Positions 27,700-36,150 of a stretch of 64,000 bases of DNA are shown here, one piece after another (position 1 is the stretch's first letter; every line of letters starts with the position of its first letter). The DNA lies in NCBI GenBank assembly GCA_958295785.1, contig OY282377.1, positions 1,812,394 through 1,876,393 on the forward strand, in the 5' to 3' direction. A program made the translations under genes and the position numbers. Below the pieces are notes generated by a model, which worked only from the letters and a program-made list of their open reading frames with translations, made no database searches and was not told where the DNA came from. Origin of the DNA: an uncultured Latescibacterota bacterium (lineage in GTDB: Bacteria; Latescibacterota; UBA2968).

Positions 27700-28655
27700 A
27701 AATTTCCGTGTGGCACCGCGAACTCTCGGATTCCTATCTCCGCTTTGTCACCCAACTCGGCGCGGACTGCATCGACTTTGGGCGCGATGAGGATTTTCCC
27801 GGCGTTGCAGAACAGGGGTATCCCGACTTGGACGCGCTCATCAAAATCAAGAAAAAATTCCAATCGTGGGGCCTGGGGATCAACCGCGTTACCCTGCCCG
27901 ATCTGTCGGAAAAATTTATGACCGATCAACCCGGCGGGGAAAAAGAACTCGAAAATACGTGTCAGGCCCTGCGCGTCTTTGCCGAAGCGGGCGTGCCCAT
28001 TGCCCGCCAACGCTTTTGGGGCGACACGTTTAACGAACTCATGTTTCGCTATTCATCCGAACACCGGGGCGGGTACCGCTCGCGCGGCGAGAGTCGGGCA
28101 TTGACCCGTCCCGTGCCCGAAACGCCCGATTACGACGCCCTGCAAAACTGGTGGCAGCACTTTTGCACGGTCTATGAACACCTCGTGCCCATTGCCGAAG
28201 AGACCGGGATCAAGCTCGCCATCCACCCGTCTGACACGCCCAACCCAGACACGCCACTGGGCGGCTTGGGTTTTCATCGGGTCATCGACGCGTTCCCGAG
28301 CCGGCAAGTGGGCTATCTCTACTGCTGTGGCACGCGCGCCGAAGCGGGCGGATCCCCGCTCGTGCTCGATGAAATCAACAACTACGGTCGCAAAGGCCGC
28401 ATCTTTATGGTGCATTTTCGCAATGTGCGCGGCTCCCTGGCCACGGCGTGCGGTTTTGAAGAAACCCTGCTCGACGATGGCGATATGAACATGTTTAAGC
28501 TGTTGCTCGAACTCGAGCGCGTGGGATTTGACGGCTGCCTCAATCCCGACCACATTCCCCCGCTCGAAGGCGATCATCCCCCACTCACCGGGGGCTTGGC
28601 CTACTCTGTGGGCTACATCAAAGCCCTGTTCGCGGCGTTGGCGGCCCTGCCGTAA
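27696..28655 (+). CDS. Mannonate dehydratase-like (UxuA-type) TIM-barrel protein
   Basis: 319 residues starting at GTG 27696, with AGGAGG at 27685-27690 and the start overlapping the ctaA stop. Sequence landmarks are KLAIHPSDTP, GLGFHRVIDAFPS, VGYLYCCGTRAEAG, GRKGRIFMVHFRNVRGS, DGDMNM and GCLNPDHIPPLEGD, matching the metal-binding His/Cys/Asp set of the UxuA family, which converts mannonate to 2-keto-3-deoxygluconate in uronate breakdown. It is shorter than E. coli UxuA, as are many sugar-isomerase-like relatives. Coupling to ctaA is unexpected functionally. The exact substrate is uncertain. Confidence 0.85.
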   Translation: MKISVWHRELSDSYLRFVTQLGADCIDFGRDEDFPGVAEQGYPDLDALIKIKKKFQSWGLGINRVTLPDLSEKFMTDQPGGEKELENTCQALRVFAEAGVPIARQRFWGDTFNELMFRYSSEHRGGYRSRGESRALTRPVPETPDYDALQNWWQHFCTVYEHLVPIAEETGIKLAIHPSDTPNPDTPLGGLGFHRVIDAFPSRQVGYLYCCGTRAEAGGSPLVLDEINNYGRKGRIFMVHFRNVRGSLATACGFEETLLDDGDMNMFKLLLELERVGFDGCLNPDHIPPLEGDHPPLTGGLAYSVGYIKALFAALAALP

Positions 28656-28664
28656 TTCGCCTTC

Positions 28665-28693
28665 TTGACAATGCCAAAGGGATTTGATATATT
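28665..28693 (+). promoter_or_regulatory. Sigma70-type promoter for tRNA-Leu
   Basis: TTGACA at 28665-28670 and TATATT at 28688-28693 with 17-bp spacing, 11 bp before the mature tRNA. Confidence 0.85.
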
Positions 28694-28704
28694 TTGAGTC
28701 AGGT

Positions 28705-28791
28705 GCCGAAGTGATGGAACTGGTAGACGTGCGGCGTTCAGGGCGCCGTGGGCTTAGGCCCGTGTGGGTTCGAATCCCACCTTCGGCACCA
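28705..28791 (+). tRNA. tRNA-Leu (anticodon CAG)
   Basis: The acceptor GCCGAAG pairs with CTTCGGC (28781-28787), with discriminator A and an encoded CCA. The anticodon loop contains CAG (TTCAGGG). The T-arm is GTGGG TTCGAAT CCCAC and the class II variable arm is present. Confidence 0.96.
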
Positions 28792-28816
28792 TAAATACAG
28801 AATACCACACACAGAT

Positions 28817-28853
28817 AAAGGGTTATGCCAAGCGGGCGTAACCCTTTCTTTTT
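28817..28853 (+). terminator. Rho-independent terminator of tRNA-Leu
   Basis: AAAGGGTTA (28817-28825) pairs with TAACCCTTT (28839-28847), followed by CTTTTT. The IS701-like relic starts directly after it. Confidence 0.88.
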
Positions 28854-29490
28854 AGATCGGAATTTTAAGATGGATCATCTCAAGGACATGCTCTCTGTGT
28901 GGGTCTATCAGAAGGGCCTTCCTTTTACCGGGGTCTTGATGGACAGTGGGTATGCGACCAAAACGGTCATGTTACACAGAGAGCAGATGCAAAAAACCTA
29001 TTCTTGTCCCCTCAAGACGAACCGGCGCGTGGACGATTCGGCAGGCACAATCCCCTACCAGCGCGTAGATAGCTTAACTTGGACTCAAGCGCAACGCAAA
29101 CAAGGCAAGCCCATTAAAATCAGAGGGTTTCCCAAAGACCACAAAGTGAAATGATTCCGGGGGGCGTCTGCTGATAGACGCACGGTGTATGGCGTGACCA
29201 ACGACCATGCTCAAAACGATTCTTCAGGGGTACAACAGGTGTGTCACAGGCGATGGAAAATTGACCCCTTTCACCGCGAAGTCAAACAGGTGACCGGGCT
29301 TGAAAAGTGTCCATGTCGGTTGGCACGCATGGTACGAAATCATATTGGGTGTGCGATGTGGGTTTGGATTCGACTTGAGCAGGTGGCCTATCAAACAGGA
29401 CAAACCATTTATCAAGTCAAATACCGGGGGGTGGCTGACTTCTTGAGACAACAACTCAAAGCACCTGATATTCCAATGGTGATTGCGTAA
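28850..29490 (+). pseudogene. IS701-like transposase relic, 5'-truncated with an in-frame stop
   Basis: The frame reads DRNFKMDHLKDMLSVWVYQK, LMDSGYATKTVML (a catalytic Asp region), CPLKTNRRVDDSAG, then a TGA at 29152-29154. It continues in the same frame with RTVYGVTNDHAQNDSS and WKIDPFHREVKQVTGLEKC (catalytic Glu region) to IPMVIA. The N-terminal third is absent, cut off right behind the tRNA-Leu terminator. Only one nonsense codon separates the two open halves. The 3' boundary ends with GCGTAAGTCCTAA, the element end shared with the copy at 63.75 kb. It cannot make an active enzyme. Confidence 0.85.
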
Positions 29491-29506
29491 GTCCTAAAAA
29501 TAATCA
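28854..29506 (+). mobile_element. IS701-like element fragment
   Basis: The right end TTGCGTAAGTCCTAAAA matches, in reverse, TTAGGACTTACGCAA at 63748. The left end is missing. It lies immediately downstream of tRNA-Leu and its terminator, a frequent landing place for mobile DNA. Confidence 0.7.
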
Positions 29507-29523
29507 TAAAATAAAATTATCCT

Positions 29524-29760
29524 CTACAATGCTGCATGCCATCCTTTGGGCAGAACATCGCCAGCAAAACGAACGAGTGTATCATCTAAATTTTTCTCGA
29601 CTACAATGTTGGCAATGGCTTGACGACTTGGGTCATGGGCGACAAATTGAACCTCGGTAGGCCAATCGTGTTCATCGTTGTTCGTCACCTCGAACAATAG
29701 CCATTCGTTTGGATATTTGTCGAAATACGGCGCGATCAAGCTATCTAAATCGAGAATCAT
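29524..29760 (-). CDS. Small hypothetical protein
   Basis: 78 residues from ATG 29760, with AGGAGG spaced six bases upstream. The sequence begins MILDLDSLIAPYFDKYPNEW and contains LLFEVTNNDEHDWPTEVQFV and HDPSRQAIANIVVEKNLDD. It is acidic and soluble, without cysteines or a signal. I do not recognise a family. The YPNEWLLFEV pattern and size recall small DUF5678-like proteins, but the match is too weak to assign. It is transcribed divergently from ggt and convergently with the IS relic. Confidence 0.6.
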   Translation of the reverse strand: MILDLDSLIAPYFDKYPNEWLLFEVTNNDEHDWPTEVQFVAHDPSRQAIANIVVEKNLDDTLVRFAGDVLPKGWHAAL

Positions 29761-29785
29761 AGCACCTCCTAAAAGCAAATAAAAA

Positions 29786-29813
29786 TTGTCTGTTAGAAAA
29801 ATAAAGCTAGAAT
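29786..29813 (+). promoter_or_regulatory. Candidate promoter for gamma-glutamyltransferase gene
   Basis: TTGTCT at 29786-29791 and TAGAAT at 29808-29813, 16 bp apart, in an AT-rich stretch 38 bp before the ggt start. The boxes are imperfect. Confidence 0.4.
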
Positions 29814-29850
29814 TTCACGCGGCGTCAAAAAAAAAAGAAAGGAGCAAAAG

Positions 29851-31482
29851 ATGTCCAGCATAGATGTGAAACAAATCGGATGGCGCGCGGAAAGCAAAAC
29901 CGGCGTTGTTGCAGCGGGTGGGGCGGGTGCTGTTGCGGCGGGCATTGAAATTTTGAACCGAGGCGGCAATGCCGCCGATGCCGCCGCCGCAACCATTTTC
30001 GCGCTTAACGTCACGGACCACGGGGCTTGTTCCATTGGCGGGGAAGTTCCCCTCCTCATTTACAGTGCTGAAACCCGCGAGGTCAAAGCCTTGAGCGGAC
30101 AGGGCCGCGCGCCGCGTTCTCGAGAAGCCATTGACTGGTATCTGAAAAACGGCATCCCAGGCGATGGCGATATGAAAATGGCGCCCGTTCCCGCTGTTGT
30201 TGATCTGTGCATCACAGTGCTCAAGCGATACGGCAACATGTCGTTTGAAGAAATCATCGCCCCCGCGCTTGCCTTGCTCGATAGCGGCAAAGACGACTGG
30301 CATCCCCGTCTCGCCATCACATTGCGTAAACTCATCGCAGAAGAACGCCTCACCTCGGGCAGCCGCGAAGAAAAACTGCAAGCCGCCGCGGACCGCTTTT
30401 ACGGACGCAACGCATATCGCAACGATATTGCCGAAGCACTCGAAGCTTTTTACATCCAAAAAGGGGGCTTTCTCCGCCGGGAAGACCTCGCCGCGCACGT
30501 CACCACCATTGAAGACCCGGTCACGGTCTCCTATCGCGGATACACGGTTTGCAAATGCGGGCCGTGGACGCAAGGGCCGTATCTGTGCCAGGCTTTGCGC
30601 TTGCTCGAAAAATTCGACCTCAAAGCCACGCGCCACCTCTCTGCCGATTACATCCACGTCGTCACCGAAGCCATCAAACTCGCCATGGCCGACCGGGATG
30701 CGTATTATGCGGACCCGGAATTTTCAGGCGTGCCCTTGGGCGCGTTGCTCTCTGATGCGTACACGGACATGCGCGCGCCCCTCATCGACATGCAGACCGC
30801 GTCTTTGGAAGCGCGGCCAGGCGATCCGTATCGGATGCAGCCCATCAAACCGGGCGGTGTTTTTCGCCCCGGCACGGGCGGGACCACAACCTGCGTCGTG
30901 GCGGACCGCTGGGGCAATCTCATCGCGGCGACGCCCAGTGCCAATGTACACCGCCCCACAATGGATGGCGGTAGCACGGGCGTCACTTATGGCAATCGCC
31001 TGCGCAGCCTCAACACCACATTGGGGCATCCCAACTGCATTGCGCCGGGCAAACGCCCGCGCATCACCCTAACGCCTACCATGGTGCTCAAAAACGGGCA
31101 TCCCATTCTCGGCATCAGCGTTGCGGGGGGCGACCTGCAAGATCAAACCACCTTGAATTTGTTGCTCGATTTTATCGAATTTGACATCGTGCCGGAAGAA
31201 GCCGTGACCGCGCCCCGTTTTGCCACAGCCCACCACCAAAATTCATTCGATCCCAATCCCGTCCGCGAGCAAACTTTCAAACGGGCCGGCGCATTGACCC
31301 TCAACCAGACCATAGACCGAAATGTGCAAGACGAACTCGCCAGACGCGGGCATCAAATTGAAGCCACGTCGTCCACCATCGCCTCGCCCGTCATGGTGTA
31401 CATCAATCGGGAACAAGGCGTGTATTGCGCCGCAGGCGATCCAAAAGCACGCCGTCACGCTGCGGGGTTAGGAACTGCGTGA
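29851..31482 (+). CDS. Gamma-glutamyltransferase family protein
   Basis: 543 residues from ATG 29851 with AAAGGAG upstream. The family opening GGAGAVAAGIEILNRGGNAA and HGACSIGGEVPLLIY are present. The autoprocessing/nucleophile region GTGGTTTCVVADRWGNLIAA lies near residue 345, followed by ITLTPTMVLKNGHPILGISV and GGDLQDQTTLNLLLDFIEF. The precursor should self-cleave before the nucleophilic threonine into two subunits. There is no signal peptide, so it is probably cytoplasmic, unlike the E. coli enzyme. Substrate may be glutathione-like or another gamma-glutamyl/acyl amide; annotation below family level is not justified. The 3' end runs into a MITE fragment. Confidence 0.9.
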   Translation: MSSIDVKQIGWRAESKTGVVAAGGAGAVAAGIEILNRGGNAADAAAATIFALNVTDHGACSIGGEVPLLIYSAETREVKALSGQGRAPRSREAIDWYLKNGIPGDGDMKMAPVPAVVDLCITVLKRYGNMSFEEIIAPALALLDSGKDDWHPRLAITLRKLIAEERLTSGSREEKLQAAADRFYGRNAYRNDIAEALEAFYIQKGGFLRREDLAAHVTTIEDPVTVSYRGYTVCKCGPWTQGPYLCQALRLLEKFDLKATRHLSADYIHVVTEAIKLAMADRDAYYADPEFSGVPLGALLSDAYTDMRAPLIDMQTASLEARPGDPYRMQPIKPGGVFRPGTGGTTTCVVADRWGNLIAATPSANVHRPTMDGGSTGVTYGNRLRSLNTTLGHPNCIAPGKRPRITLTPTMVLKNGHPILGISVAGGDLQDQTTLNLLLDFIEFDIVPEEAVTAPRFATAHHQNSFDPNPVREQTFKRAGALTLNQTIDRNVQDELARRGHQIEATSSTIASPVMVYINREQGVYCAAGDPKARRHAAGLGTA

Positions 31483-31556
31483 TGGCTTTGTCTGATGGTA
31501 TTGTGATGGCATTTTTGCGATGGCTTATCTGAATACTGCGTAACATCAGTTTTAAG
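31467..31556 (+). mobile_element. MITE-like repeat, right-end fragment (copy F)
   Basis: CTGCGTGATGGCTTTGTCTG, GATGGCATTTTTGCGATGGC and CTGCGTAACATCAG match the right third of the MITE-like repeat. It overlaps the last codons of ggt, so the repeat probably supplied the present ggt stop. Confidence 0.65.
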
Positions 31557-31602
31557 ACAACTTCTAAAATCGCTCGCCTCTCTATTGAAAGCACGCGCTC
31601 CC

Positions 31603-34500
31603 ATGAGCCAACGCCCCGGAAAATCCACGCCACCCGCGCAGCGTTTGATCGCGCTGATCTGTTTTTTTGTGTCGGGATTTGCCGGGCTCGTGTACGAAGT
31701 CGCGTGGATCCGGCAGACCGCGCTCTTGTTTGGCTCGACCACGTTTGCGATCAGCGCGGTTTTGGCGGTCTTTTTTTTGGGCCTCGCCATTGGCGCGTAT
31801 CTGTTTGGACGCATTGGGCAACGCACTGACCGACCGCTCATCCTCTTTGCACATATCGAAATCGGTCTCGGCCTCCTCGCGCTGATCAGCCCTTATGCCT
31901 TTGACCTCGCGGACTTGCTCTACGGCATCGCGTATCGGATGTTGAGCGATGATCCCGCGCTCCGCTTTGCCACGCGCTTGTTGCTCGTCGCCTGCGTCAT
32001 TTTGCCGCCCGCGGTTCTCATGGGCGGCACTTTGCCTCTCTATTGCCGGCAGTACGCACGCAACAAGGACAAACTGGCGCGCGCGGTTGGTCTCCTCTAC
32101 GGCGTCAATACCTTTGGGGCTGCATTGGGTTGCGCGGTCGCGGGATTTGTTCTGCTTCCCGATTTGGGCCTTCGCGGCACTGTTTATATCGGCGTTGCGT
32201 GCAATATCCTGAGCGGCCTCGTCGTTCGCGCAATAGCCCAACAGGACTTGCCTCTCCCGCGTGTCTCGCCGCGGGCCCGTGTGGAAAGGGATGGCAAAAT
32301 CACGGGCATGCTCTTTTTTGGCGTTGGGTTTGTCGCGCTCGGCGCCGAAGTGCTGTGGGCGCGCTATCTCGGTCTGCTCATCAGCAACACGGTCTATACC
32401 TATACCCTCACGCTCGGCGTGGTATTGATCGGGTTGGTGCTCGGCAGTGTCCTCGCTTCTCGGTTCTCGGACAAAACAGAATATCGGGTGCATTATTTTG
32501 GCGCGTTTCAGGTCGCCACGGGCCTCATCGCGCTCGCCATTGCAATGCTTTCGCCGGAAATGTGGCGCGAATTGGGCGATGAGTTGTACATCTACTTTGT
32601 GGTATTGCTGCCGCCGGCTGTGCTGAGTGGCGCGGCGTTTCCCCTTGCGATTCGCCTATCGACCCAAAGTGCCGAACACACCACCCGCGTTGCCGGCAAC
32701 TTGATCGCCGTCAACACGCTCGGCGGGATCTCGGGTTCTCTTTTGATCGGATTTATCGGCCTTCCCTTTTTGGGGTTGGCAAAAAGCCTGCTTTTCATCA
32801 CGGGCGCGAATCTCGCCATTGGCATCGCCGCGTGGTTCGCGTTTGATCGAAAACACCGCGCATTCAAGTCTATCGCCACAGTTGCCGCCGTTGTGATCTA
32901 TTTGGGCATTCCGCACTATGCCCAAACGCAACTGCCCGCCGATTTCATCGGCGAGGGGCGAAACCTCATAGCCTACCGCGAGGGGTATGGCGCGAACATG
33001 GCGGTTGTGCAACGCGCCGGGGATCTCGAACTCGAAATTGACCGCTGGTGGCAGGGCGGCAGAAAAAAAAACCACCAGATCATGGCCGCGCATGTCCCGA
33101 TGCTTTTGCACCCCAACCCCAAGCGCGTCGTGATTGTGGGCATTGGCACGGGCCAAACCGCCAGCCGCTTTCTGATGTATCCGATTGACCAACTCGCCTG
33201 CGTGGATATCGAACCCGCGCTTTTTCCGTTTATCCAGCAACACTTTGAGACGGACTGGATGCGCGACCCGCGCGTGCAAATCATCGCTGAGGACGGCCGC
33301 AATTACCTGCGCCACACCGCGGGGACGTACGACATCATCTCGCTCGAACTCGGCGAAGTCTCCCGCCCGGGCGTGGCCTTTTTGTACACGGTTGACTTTT
33401 ATCGGCACGCGCGGCAACGCCTGCTTCCGGGCGGGTATCTCGTGCAGTTCGTCCCCCTGCGCTTTTTGACGCCAGAGCAATTTCGCGGCCTCGTCCGCAG
33501 TTTTCTGACGGTTTTTCCGCAGAGCTTGTTGTGGTACAACACGTCTGAACTCCTGCTCATCGGTACGACCGAAAGTGCTTTTAACCTCGCGCCGCGCGAG
33601 CAGTTAGTCGCGGACAAACAAATTTATACCGATCTCCAATACAGCCACTGGGGCGGCGCAGAACACCATCTCAACCAACGCCACGTCTTTTTGGGGGGCT
33701 TTCTGATGGGGCCTGTCGGGCTTGCCAGCATCACTGAGAATGCCGGCACTTATTCGGATAACCGCCCTATCTTGGACTACGCATCGGCCCAAAACGCGCC
33801 GAGCCATGAACGCGCGTTTGCAGAGATGCTCGCCGATCACCTCGAGCCGATCAGCACGTTGATACCGGGGGAGACGGATGCGCGTATCGACGCGATCCAA
33901 AAGAAGAATCTGCGGGAAATTGCGGCCCGGGTCTTTGTGCGCCAAGCGTCTGAACGCATCCCCGCGCGCGACCATGCGCGAATTGCAACCCTGTGCGCCG
34001 AGGCCATTCGCCATCTTCCCGAATACGTGGATGCCCACCGCATGTTTGCCGATGCCATGATGCAACTCGGGCATCTCGCAGACGCGGAAAAACACTATGC
34101 CCGAGTTTTGCGCCTCGATCCCACAGATGCGCGCGCATTGAACGGACGCGCCGTCGCGTTTCACCGCGCGGGACGCTTGAACGAGGCAGTCCTCCACTAC
34201 CGAGAAGCCATTCGCCTGCACCCGCACAATGCCCTGTCGCAAAACGGCATTGCAATGGCCTTGCACAGGCTCGGACGCTTGGACGAAGCCATCCATCACT
34301 ACCAAGCGGCCATTCGCCTGCATCCCGATAGACCGGACACGCATGCGGACCTCGGCGCGGCGCTGTCACAAGCCGGCAGATTGCGGGAAGCCGTTCCGCA
34401 TTTGGAAAAAGCCCTCGCCCTGCGCCCAAATTTCGGGAAGGCACAACGGGTGCTCAATCGGGTGCATAAGGAATTGAAGGCGAAAACCAACCCCCGATGA
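31603..34500 (+). CDS. Membrane-embedded spermidine synthase-like protein with C-terminal TPRs
   Basis: 965 residues from ATG 31603 (the frame opens earlier at TTG 31585). Residues about 10-425 contain some 10-12 membrane helices with the fused MFS/SpeE start ALICFFVSGFAGLVYEVAWI. About 490-700 is a spermidine-synthase-type SAM-binding fold: VVIVGIGTGQTASRF, VDIEPALFPFIQQHF, EDGRNYLRHT, YDIISLELGEVSRPGVAFLY. About 790-955 holds TPRs (two copies of AIRLHP within 40 residues). Such fusions are common in environmental genomes, and their reaction is unproven. The start region lies 120 bp after ggt across a MITE fragment. Confidence 0.85.
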   Translation: MSQRPGKSTPPAQRLIALICFFVSGFAGLVYEVAWIRQTALLFGSTTFAISAVLAVFFLGLAIGAYLFGRIGQRTDRPLILFAHIEIGLGLLALISPYAFDLADLLYGIAYRMLSDDPALRFATRLLLVACVILPPAVLMGGTLPLYCRQYARNKDKLARAVGLLYGVNTFGAALGCAVAGFVLLPDLGLRGTVYIGVACNILSGLVVRAIAQQDLPLPRVSPRARVERDGKITGMLFFGVGFVALGAEVLWARYLGLLISNTVYTYTLTLGVVLIGLVLGSVLASRFSDKTEYRVHYFGAFQVATGLIALAIAMLSPEMWRELGDELYIYFVVLLPPAVLSGAAFPLAIRLSTQSAEHTTRVAGNLIAVNTLGGISGSLLIGFIGLPFLGLAKSLLFITGANLAIGIAAWFAFDRKHRAFKSIATVAAVVIYLGIPHYAQTQLPADFIGEGRNLIAYREGYGANMAVVQRAGDLELEIDRWWQGGRKKNHQIMAAHVPMLLHPNPKRVVIVGIGTGQTASRFLMYPIDQLACVDIEPALFPFIQQHFETDWMRDPRVQIIAEDGRNYLRHTAGTYDIISLELGEVSRPGVAFLYTVDFYRHARQRLLPGGYLVQFVPLRFLTPEQFRGLVRSFLTVFPQSLLWYNTSELLLIGTTESAFNLAPREQLVADKQIYTDLQYSHWGGAEHHLNQRHVFLGGFLMGPVGLASITENAGTYSDNRPILDYASAQNAPSHERAFAEMLADHLEPISTLIPGETDARIDAIQKKNLREIAARVFVRQASERIPARDHARIATLCAEAIRHLPEYVDAHRMFADAMMQLGHLADAEKHYARVLRLDPTDARALNGRAVAFHRAGRLNEAVLHYREAIRLHPHNALSQNGIAMALHRLGRLDEAIHHYQAAIRLHPDRPDTHADLGAALSQAGRLREAVPHLEKALALRPNFGKAQRVLNRVHKELKAKTNPR

Positions 34501-34550
34501 ACGCGGATTAAACGGATTGCGCGGATTGCGCGGATGAAAGGCGAAAACCA
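34498..34550 (+). repeat. GCGGATT heptamer array
   Basis: GAACGCGGATTAAACGGATT, GCGCGGATTGCGCGGATGAA. It begins at the stop codon of the previous gene. The remaining bases to 34750 hold a REP-like copy (34563-34608) and another GCGGAT run near 34645-34665, and no gene. Confidence 0.7.
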
Positions 34551-34562
34551 ACCCCACAAAAA

Positions 34563-34608
34563 CGTAGGGGCGATGCCCCCGTGCTCGCCCGAAAAGGCAA
34601 GAGACAAG
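34563..34608 (+). repeat. REP-like palindrome copy
   Basis: CGTAGGGGCGATGCCCCCGT followed by GCTCGCCCGAAAAGGCAAGA. The GGGGC-GAT-GCCCC hairpin and the tail match the copies at 5.94 and 38.71 kb. Confidence 0.75.
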
Positions 34609-34750
34609 GAAAAATACAGAAGCCAAAAAAAACGTCCGCAGATGACGCGGATTGCGCGGATGGGCGGACAAGATTATCTGTTCGCGCATATTTTTGGCTT
34701 GCATGAGCGCGTGAAATGACCCACTATGAGACAACGACGGGAGGCCATTC

Positions 34751-36115
34751 ATGAAGTCATTATCCGAACTTGCAAAGCGGGTGTCTAAAGCGCGGCCGGG
34801 GGATGCCATTACTTTGGCCGATGGCGTGTATGGCGGGGAGAAGTGCAATCTCGCGGCAGAGGGATACGCGGATCATCCGATCACAATCCGAGCAGAAAAC
34901 AGCGGGAAAGCAATCATCCAAGCCCCATTGTCAGTTGAGGGCAATGGCATCAGCCTCGTGGGACTTCGCTTTGAAACAAAAGGCAAAATAGAAATTCGGG
35001 GAAGGGGATGCCGCCTAAGCCGGTGCGTGATGACAGATGTTCGCGCCGGCAAATGGGTGCGCGTTTTGCCCGAGAGCCGGCAAATCGAAATTGACCACTG
35101 CCGGTTCGAGAACAAGACCAACAACCGCGTTGAGATGCGCGGTTGCCAACTGATGCAAATTGTCGTGCGAAACGCGGGCGAAGAACACCACATCCACCAC
35201 AATCACTTTGTCGATATTCCAGATGGCAAGTCGAGCAATGGGTACGAAACGCTTCAACTCATCACAGAGGGAAATCCCTACGATCCAGAGCCGGGCGATT
35301 GTGGTAGCCTCATCGAATACAACCTTTTTGAACGCTGCAACGGCGAGGCGGAGATCATCTCTGTAAAATCCAATGGCAATATCCTCCGCAGAAATGCGTT
35401 TCGAGACTGCCGGGGCGCGTTGGTGCTTCGGCACGGCGATGGGAATGTGGTCGCTGAAAACTTCTTTTTTGGCGACGGCGAATCCCGCGCTGGGGGCGTG
35501 CGCTTGCAAGGTGCGGATCAGGTGGTGGTCAACAACCTGTTCCACTCGCTCAATGCGTTTGGCGTTGCGATGATGGATGGCGCGCAGGACGATCTCTACG
35601 TGCGAACAGAACGCGCCCTCGTCGCTTTCAACACCTTTGCGGGATGCCGCCCGGCATTGGTTGTCGGCCTCAACCACAGCAAGTACCCCAATGGCGCGCC
35701 ACCCAAAAATTGCGCGATAGCAAATAATGTTTTTATCGCGCCCGACGACCGAGAAACCCATGCGAATTTCCAGACTGTGAAACTCGTGAATGACGACGAG
35801 CCGGTGGATTGGACTTGGGAGGGAAATATCACCGATGGCGCGTTGGGCATGCCCGCACGCGATGGGATAAAAACTGCGAAAATCGCCATGCGTTATCTGC
35901 CCAACGGCGTTGTCGCGCCGATGGAATCGAGCGGCCTCATCGGCACTGCCGAGGGGGATTATCCCTATGTCACAACAGATATTTTGGGGCATTCGCGCGG
36001 CGAGCGCAAGACAGTGGGTTGCGTGGAGTTCCCCGCGCGTCGGGAAGACGGAGGCCCTTTGATGGCGGCAGATGTGGGGCCAGGGTGGTCGCGCGTCATA
36101 CGCATCGAGCGATAA
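34751..36115 (+). CDS. Polysaccharide lyase family 6-like protein (chondroitinase B/alginate lyase type)
   Basis: 454 residues from ATG 34751 with GGGAGG upstream. The right-handed beta-helix signature of PL6 is clear: ADGVYGGEKCNLAAEGYADH, GLRFETKGKIEIRG, ETLQLITEGN, then GEAEIISVKSNGNILRRNAF, CRGALVLRHGDGNVVAENFF and GVRLQGADQVVVNNLFHSL. The Lys in SVKS and Arg in LRHG match the catalytic pair position of the family. PL6 enzymes cleave alginate or dermatan by beta-elimination, releasing uronates, which fits the UxuA-like gene at 27.7 kb. No signal peptide is seen in this reading, which is unusual for a lyase acting on polymers; an upstream start was not found. Confidence 0.85.
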   Translation: MKSLSELAKRVSKARPGDAITLADGVYGGEKCNLAAEGYADHPITIRAENSGKAIIQAPLSVEGNGISLVGLRFETKGKIEIRGRGCRLSRCVMTDVRAGKWVRVLPESRQIEIDHCRFENKTNNRVEMRGCQLMQIVVRNAGEEHHIHHNHFVDIPDGKSSNGYETLQLITEGNPYDPEPGDCGSLIEYNLFERCNGEAEIISVKSNGNILRRNAFRDCRGALVLRHGDGNVVAENFFFGDGESRAGGVRLQGADQVVVNNLFHSLNAFGVAMMDGAQDDLYVRTERALVAFNTFAGCRPALVVGLNHSKYPNGAPPKNCAIANNVFIAPDDRETHANFQTVKLVNDDEPVDWTWEGNITDGALGMPARDGIKTAKIAMRYLPNGVVAPMESSGLIGTAEGDYPYVTTDILGHSRGERKTVGCVEFPARREDGGPLMAADVGPGWSRVIRIER

Positions 36116-36150
36116 AGATGTAACCGATTACTTTTTTGAGGATAATACCC

